Shown here piece after piece: positions 22,667 through 26,753 of a stretch of 26,753 nt of DNA. Numbering within the stretch: position 1 is the first letter of the stretch; the number at the start of each line of letters is the position of its first letter. The notes under the pieces were generated by a model. That model made no database searches and had not been told where the DNA came from. It saw nothing but the letters and a program-made list of their open reading frames with translations. The stretch is taken from positions 1 to 26,753 of IMG/VR virus record IMGVR_UViG_3300010883_000357; one strand, 5' to 3'. Made by a program: the position numbers and the translations under genes. This DNA is from a virus.

Positions 22667-22846
22667 ATGCTTATAGCAGACTTGCTTATTAATGAACGTA
22701 AACTTACGGGTGGAGAAAAGCGTTCTAAAGAATCACATTTTAAAGAGTTAAAAAAACATAAAGATAACTTTGAAAAGACTTATGGTGATGATGCTGAGAG
22801 TGTAATGCACGCCGTAGCAACTAATAGAGCTAAAGGCGTATCTTAA
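22667..22846 (+). CDS. Small basic protein, 59 residues, unknown function
   Basis: ATG 22667 is one base after the previous stop and the frame runs to TAA at 22844. The protein starts MLIADLLINERKLTGGEKRS, then SHFKELKKHKDNFEKTYGDD and ends AESVMHAVATNRAKGVS. Marine T4-like phages have many small proteins with a basic helix, then YGDDAxSVMxAxATxxAK at the C-terminus, and this one fits that pattern, so it is likely real although short. The function is unknown; such segments also occur at the end of some larger virion proteins. It is in the same transcription unit as the acidic protein, and 37 bases separate it from gp17. Confidence 0.7.
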   Translation: MLIADLLINERKLTGGEKRSKESHFKELKKHKDNFEKTYGDDAESVMHAVATNRAKGVS

Positions 22847-22870
22847 AAAGAAATCTTAATCCCTTTTACT

Positions 22871-22878
22871 GTTAAATA
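22871..22878 (+). promoter_or_regulatory. Late promoter box GTTAAATA, leaderless gp17
   Basis: GTTAAATA ends at 22878; the gp17 ATG begins at 22884, six bases on, preceded by T. No ribosome binding site lies between. Confidence 0.65.
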
Positions 22879-22883
22879 CTTGT

Positions 22884-24467
22884 ATGGCTAGTAAATCTCT
22901 TGATGGCAATTTAGTTAAACGAGCACATACGAAAGAATCATATACTGACGATCAACTATTAGAGTTGGCAAAATGTGCAGATCGTGAGACCGGTCCTGAC
23001 TATTTTATAAACAATTTCTTTTGGATCCAGCATCCGCGACGTGGTCGTATTCCATACAAAGCATATGAGTATCAAACAAGGTTACTTTCAAGTTACCATG
23101 ATCACAGATTTAGTTGTAATTTAATGCCGCGGCAAACAGGTAAAACTACTACTGCCGCAGGTTATATATTGTGGTATGCAATGTTTATACCCGATAGTGC
23201 TATATTAATTGCCGCACATAAATTTGCAGGTTCTCAAGAGATTATGCAACGCATACGGTATTCATATGAAGATGTACCAGATCATATACGCCCAGGTGTG
23301 TATAGTTATAACAAAGGTAGCATAGATTTTGATAACGGTAGCAGAATAATTAGCACAACAACTACCGAAAACACTGGACGTGGTATGGCACTCAGTATGC
23401 TATACTTGGACGAGTTTGCGTTTGTAAAACCTAATATTGCGAGAGAATTTTGGACAAGTATTTCACCTACATTAGCAACAGGTGGTAAAGCGATAATAAC
23501 ATCAACGCCCAATAGTGATGAAGACCAGTTTGCTATGATTTGGCGCCAAGCAAACAAAACTATAGATGATGAAGGTAATGAAACCAATATAGGACGCAAT
23601 GGATTTTTTGCATTTAGATCATATTGGAATGAACATCCAGAGCGTGATGCCCAGTGGAAAGCAGAAGAAATGGGACGTATTGGCGCAGAACGGTTTGCTA
23701 GAGAACATGATTGTGAGTTTATTATTAATGATGAAACATTAATAGATTCTCGTACATTGGCAATGTTACGACCACGAGATGTTTGGCAAAAACAAGGTGC
23801 AGTTAGATGGTATGATAAACCTAAGAAAGGGTGCAATTATTTGGTGTCACTTGATCCAAGTTTGGGTACAGGTGGTGATAATTCCGCAATACAAGTGTAT
23901 GAAATACCAACAATGAAGCAAGTTGCAGAATGGATGCATAATAAAACACCAGTACAAGGTCAGGTAAGAATATTACGAGATATTACTCATTATATTGCAG
24001 ATGAAATAGATTATAAAGAAGCTGATGTCCCGCAAATTTGGTATAGTGTTGAAAATAATACACTGGGTGAAGCAGCTCTTGTAGTTATTGATGATATGGG
24101 TGAGCAACAATTTAGAGGTATATTTTTATCTCAATCTAAACAACATGGCCATGCTAAACGCTATAGAAAAGGATTTAATACTACACATAAATCTAAATTA
24201 TTAGCGTGTAGTAGATTGAAAAATCTTGTAGAAACAGATAAAATAGAAATAAAAAGTAAGAATCTGATATCGGAACTAAAGACATATATTGCTCGGGGTC
24301 AAAGTTACGCCGCCAAAGATGGTGAAACAGATGATTTAGTTGCCGCAACGTTATTAATAATAAGGATGAGTTACGAAGTAAGGCAGTGGGATAGTGGATT
24401 ATTTGATAGACTTAAAGATGGGTTAGATCAAGATATGGATATGCCAATGCCTTTTATAGTAGTTTAA
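22884..24467 (+). CDS. gp17: Terminase large subunit gp17
   Basis: 527 residues. The ATPase domain holds a Walker A MPRQTGKTT (81-89), Walker B LYLDE (173-177) with the catalytic glutamate, and a coupling motif TSTPN (206-210). An adenine-contacting YEYQTRLL lies just before the Walker A. The nuclease domain begins near residue 318 with YLVSLDPSLGTGGDNSA (D324), continues with YSVENNTLGE and ends with TDDLVAATLLI, giving the acidic residues of the RNase H-like site. T4 gp17 (610 residues) pumps DNA into the prohead and cuts it to headful length; this form is shorter, as in marine relatives. The late box puts the ATG at +1. gp16 lies 3 kb upstream. Confidence 0.95.
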   Translation: MASKSLDGNLVKRAHTKESYTDDQLLELAKCADRETGPDYFINNFFWIQHPRRGRIPYKAYEYQTRLLSSYHDHRFSCNLMPRQTGKTTTAAGYILWYAMFIPDSAILIAAHKFAGSQEIMQRIRYSYEDVPDHIRPGVYSYNKGSIDFDNGSRIISTTTTENTGRGMALSMLYLDEFAFVKPNIAREFWTSISPTLATGGKAIITSTPNSDEDQFAMIWRQANKTIDDEGNETNIGRNGFFAFRSYWNEHPERDAQWKAEEMGRIGAERFAREHDCEFIINDETLIDSRTLAMLRPRDVWQKQGAVRWYDKPKKGCNYLVSLDPSLGTGGDNSAIQVYEIPTMKQVAEWMHNKTPVQGQVRILRDITHYIADEIDYKEADVPQIWYSVENNTLGEAALVVIDDMGEQQFRGIFLSQSKQHGHAKRYRKGFNTTHKSKLLACSRLKNLVETDKIEIKSKNLISELKTYIARGQSYAAKDGETDDLVAATLLIIRMSYEVRQWDSGLFDRLKDGLDQDMDMPMPFIVV

Positions 24468-24475
24468 CATAAATA
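24468..24475 (+). promoter_or_regulatory. Late promoter box CATAAATA
   Basis: CATAAATA ends at 24475; T4 spacing gives a start at 24481 and a four-base leader before the ATG at 24485. It overlaps nothing but follows the gp17 stop by one base. Confidence 0.6.
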
Positions 24476-24484
24476 CTGTACGTT

Positions 24485-25873
24485 ATGAAAGAAATAGAAC
24501 ACATTGCAGAAGATTTATTTAATAAATTAAGGTCAGCATATTCATCATTACAAATTGGTGATGCTAGTGCGAATAAAACATTAGAACCAGAAGAAGCTCG
24601 CTTTTTTGATTTTGTATATGAATCTGGTGGTGCAGATATTGGTTCTGTAACTATTACTTTAGTGGATGATCAATTTAAAGTATATTACAGTAAAGAATTA
24701 ACAGAGAGTTTAGGTGAAAATAAACAGCAATGGTTTAATTTTTTACGTGAAATGCGTCAGTTTGCAAAGAGACGGTTAATGACATTTGACGTAAGAGATA
24801 TTACAAAATCTAATTTAGAGCGTAAAGACTTTGAGTTTTTACGTACACAACAACAAGAATTTAGGGATTCTGATATGAATGAAGGCAAAATGTATGGTAG
24901 CATTAAAAGCAGTTACCAAGACTTAGGTGAAACAGCAAAAATTATTGTAAGGCATAAACGTCCTGTAGATGAGGATGTTAGAGGTTCACGCAGTAGACAC
25001 ATTAGTAAAATTTTTATTGAAAATACTGATGGCGAGCGTATGCTTTTACCATTTAAAAACTTACTAGGCGCAAGAGCAGCTGCAAGGCACGTTAGTGAAG
25101 GTGGGCAACTACATGATGACATTGGCACACATATTACTAATACAGTGGGTCAAATGGGCCAATTAAAGAATTTTGTTAATTATAGTAAACGAAATAAATT
25201 GGTTAATGAGGATACTGTTGATATTGTAGAAAGTGTACGTGATGCGTATAACAATATTAGGCAGGACTTAACTAGAATGTCCTCACGCCGTGGTTATAGT
25301 AACTTTGCTGAAAGTTTTGAGCCAGTAGAAGTAACATTGTCCGAAGACGACTTGGATGCAATGAAAGACCAATTTACTGTAAAGAAGCATGATGATAATG
25401 TTTTTGAATCCCTACCGCTCATTAACAGCATCTACAAAACTGCTATGGAAAATAAAACAAATAAACTAAACCAAATTAGAGAGTTTATTGATAGTGGTGA
25501 TCTAATGTTAGAAAGTTCACCTGATAGTGATATGTTAGCACGGTCAGTACAACATTCAGATGTAAGAGGTTTAGTACAAGCGGCGTTGGAAGATATTAAT
25601 ACACGCATTGTAGATAATAATATCATTAAAGAGTTTGCACAAGCACACCTTAACAAAGAACTTACAGAGTCAGAAGAAAGTGCGTTAGCAGTTCAATTGG
25701 CTAAAAAATATGTAAGTGATTTAGGGCGCATTGCTGAAGATGCAGAGTATGCAGAGCGTGTACGACACTTCCAAGTTGAAGACAATGAGTTTGTTGACGA
25801 AGCACAACTAGTTGACGAGTGGGCAGACAGCATTGTAGATAGATTGGAAGAAAGTCTAAGTGCTGTTAAATGA
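24485..25873 (+). CDS. Conserved marine-phage virion-region protein, unknown function
   Basis: 462 residues. I recognise the pattern ARFFDFVYESGGADIGSVTI (38-57), then KVYYSKELTESL, WFNFLREMRQFAKRRLMTFDV (82-102) and RDITKSNLERKDFEFL (103-118) from marine T4-like phages next to gp17, with no assigned function. The middle carries IIVRHKRPVDEDVRGSRSRH and FIENTDGERMLLPFKNLLGA, and the C-terminus is a helical, acidic part (DAEYAERVRHFQVEDNEFVD). The N-terminal domain is alpha/beta and basic, perhaps for contact with DNA or portal; that is inference. It is translated after a very short leader and its stop overlaps the next start by 14 bases. Confidence 0.65.
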   Translation: MKEIEHIAEDLFNKLRSAYSSLQIGDASANKTLEPEEARFFDFVYESGGADIGSVTITLVDDQFKVYYSKELTESLGENKQQWFNFLREMRQFAKRRLMTFDVRDITKSNLERKDFEFLRTQQQEFRDSDMNEGKMYGSIKSSYQDLGETAKIIVRHKRPVDEDVRGSRSRHISKIFIENTDGERMLLPFKNLLGARAAARHVSEGGQLHDDIGTHITNTVGQMGQLKNFVNYSKRNKLVNEDTVDIVESVRDAYNNIRQDLTRMSSRRGYSNFAESFEPVEVTLSEDDLDAMKDQFTVKKHDDNVFESLPLINSIYKTAMENKTNKLNQIREFIDSGDLMLESSPDSDMLARSVQHSDVRGLVQAALEDINTRIVDNNIIKEFAQAHLNKELTESEESALAVQLAKKYVSDLGRIAEDAEYAERVRHFQVEDNEFVDEAQLVDEWADSIVDRLEESLSAVK

Positions 25874-26753
25874 ATTAATATATAAAGGTAAAGACGACCC
25901 TAAAAGAGATCTTGGTGGTTGGTTAACTAGTGCTAATCAATGGCTCGGCGGAAAGTCTCGAGATAAACAATATTGGTCAAAAAATATACGAGCTGGTAAA
26001 TCTTTTGTTGGAGCCTATGGTAAGGATCCAAAGCAAGGATATGATACAGGTATAATAGGTGGCGCCGGTTCAAATTTATTTAGAGGTCCTAATAAACATG
26101 CTGGCCAGTTTCATAGTATAGGTGCCGGTGATGCGGCCCCCGTACCCCTTGGCCCACAAACTGGTCCCGGTTTAGTAAACGCCCCAACTGGCAATGCCGC
26201 CACAACTGGCGTGGCAGATGTCCCGGCCGCAACCCCAGCCGTAGCCGTAGTACCAGGTACACAAGATGATCCAGTGGGCGATGCTCAGTTTGCACCTAAA
26301 CCTGACACGGCAACGGCGGTAGCGAAACTTAAACCTGAACCTTACCGTATACCAAGTGAAGTAACTGGAATGGCAGGAGCAGGAGCTCCTGACAGTGCTC
26401 GCGATGCTGATCCTAATGCTATGACAGCAAAGCAAGAACATATGGCCAAAGTAGATAAGAAACGTGCTGATTTGGCTGATAGATTGCAAGGACAAAGAGA
26501 TACAATAGCAGCTCATAAAGATAGGCAACAGGCACGAATAGATGCCGTTGCTAGTCCAGCAGGTTCTCCAAATTACCAACATGATGATAGTGGTGTACAA
26601 GATACTACAATGGCATCTGGTGTCCAGCACGATGATAGTGGTGTACAAGATACTACAATGGCATCTGGTGTCCAGCACGATGATAGTGGTGTACTAGATA
26701 CTACATTAGCAACAGGTATCCAACATGATGATAGTGGTGTACAAGATACTACA
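25860..26753 (+). CDS. Repeat-bearing protein, 3' end outside window
   Basis: The frame opens at GTG 25860 directly after an in-frame TAA (25857-25859), so this start is nearly forced; it lies inside the previous gene by 14 bases. 298 residues are seen to the window edge. N-terminus: LLNELIYKGKDDPKRDLGGW, then LTSANQWLGGKSRDKQYWSK and a glycine-rich stretch (IIGGAGSNLFRGPNKH). From about residue 85 it becomes a proline/alanine linker (GDAAPVPLGPQTGPG; PAATPAVAVVPG), then a charged helix (KRADLADRLQGQRDTIAAHK). The last part is a 16-residue tandem repeat. Not recognised as a known family. Low-complexity parts and the position after gp17 suggest a virion or internal protein; a secreted or lysis role is not excluded. 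Confidence 0.6.
   Translation, partial: MLLNELIYKGKDDPKRDLGGWLTSANQWLGGKSRDKQYWSKNIRAGKSFVGAYGKDPKQGYDTGIIGGAGSNLFRGPNKHAGQFHSIGAGDAAPVPLGPQTGPGLVNAPTGNAATTGVADVPAATPAVAVVPGTQDDPVGDAQFAPKPDTATAVAKLKPEPYRIPSEVTGMAGAGAPDSARDADPNAMTAKQEHMAKVDKKRADLADRLQGQRDTIAAHKDRQQARIDAVASPAGSPNYQHDDSGVQDTTMASGVQHDDSGVQDTTMASGVQHDDSGVLDTTLATGIQHDDSGVQDTT
26577..26753 (+). repeat. In-frame 48-base tandem repeat
   Basis: Units start at 26577, 26625, 26673 and 26721; the fourth is cut by the window end. Each encodes the pattern QHDDSGVQDTTMASGV. Units 1 and 2 are almost identical in DNA; unit 3 has LDTTLATGI at its end, so sequence drift has begun. The array probably continues beyond the window. Confidence 0.95.

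Noticed and set aside
26172-26678. 168-residue frame on the minus strand near the window end
   Set aside because: It is a shadow of the tandem repeat and linker of the plus-strand protein; its repeated serine/cysteine blocks mirror the 48-base units.
26577-26753. CRISPR-like array
   Set aside because: The 48-base units are contiguous with no spacers and remain in frame as a coding repeat.
1-26753. Integrated prophage or bacterial chromosome
   Set aside because: No integrase, attachment site, host gene or tRNA was found. T4-like gene content and late boxes fit a lytic phage.

Overview
The window is part of the genome of a tailed phage of the T4-like (contractile-tail, marine cyanophage/pelagiphage-like) group. 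The evidence is a set of recognisable T4-type morphogenesis proteins: gp13, gp14 and gp15 (neck and tail completion), gp18 and gp19 (sheath and tube), a second tube-fold protein, gp4 (head completion), gp16 and gp17 (terminase), a gp1-like dNMP kinase, and the late promoter box TAAATA in front of many genes. The DNA is AT-rich and the proteins resemble those of marine T4-like phages. The host cannot be read from the sequence; a marine bacterium such as a picocyanobacterium or SAR11 relative is an inference.

Layout. 1-1699 (+): the 3' end of a tail-fibre-type gene, a GC-rich hairpin, then a GT42/DUF115-like gene with its own late promoter. 1696-4791 (-): a Nudix hydrolase, gp15 and gp14. 4846-8322 (+): a conserved 391-residue protein behind a host-type sigma70 promoter, gp13, a P-loop-like protein, and a dNMP kinase behind a second sigma70-type promoter. 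8303-9997 (-): an N-twitch radical SAM enzyme and an HNH endonuclease. 10144-26753 (+): gp18, gp19, a tube-fold protein, a small conserved protein, gp4, then an accessory block (P-loop-like protein, radical SAM, SGNH-like protein, SPASM-type radical SAM), gp16, a fourth radical SAM, three conserved proteins of unknown role, gp17, another conserved protein, and the start of a repeat-bearing protein that runs off the window.

The most unusual content is four different radical SAM proteins threaded among virion assembly and DNA packaging genes. Two have an N-terminal twitch-type cysteine cluster, one a SPASM-type C-terminus and one a shorter C-terminal cysteine cluster. Translational overlaps join them to two P-loop/SGNH-like companions and to gp16. 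Three lie in, or directly begin, late-promoter transcription units; the fourth follows gp16 by overlap. They are therefore probably made late, while virions are assembled. No precursor peptide is visible, so modification of a virion or host macromolecule is the leading guess, not a demonstrated role.

A second pattern concerns gene starts. At seven genes (gp13, the two P-loop-like genes, radical SAM 1, HNH, gp16, gp17) the start codon lies exactly six bases after the last A of a TAAATA-type late box, with T at the base before it. If T4 promoter spacing holds, the start codon is the first transcribed base, so these mRNAs would be leaderless. gp18, gp19 and the GT42-like gene instead have leaders with purine-rich ribosome binding sites, and for gp19 and the GT42-like gene a GC hairpin precedes the promoter. 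No tRNA, rRNA, CRISPR array, insertion sequence or attachment site was seen. There is no stretch over 300 bases without a gene; the longest gap is 10004-10143 (counting the HNH gene from the upstream in-frame ATG at 10003), which holds the gp18 promoter and leader.
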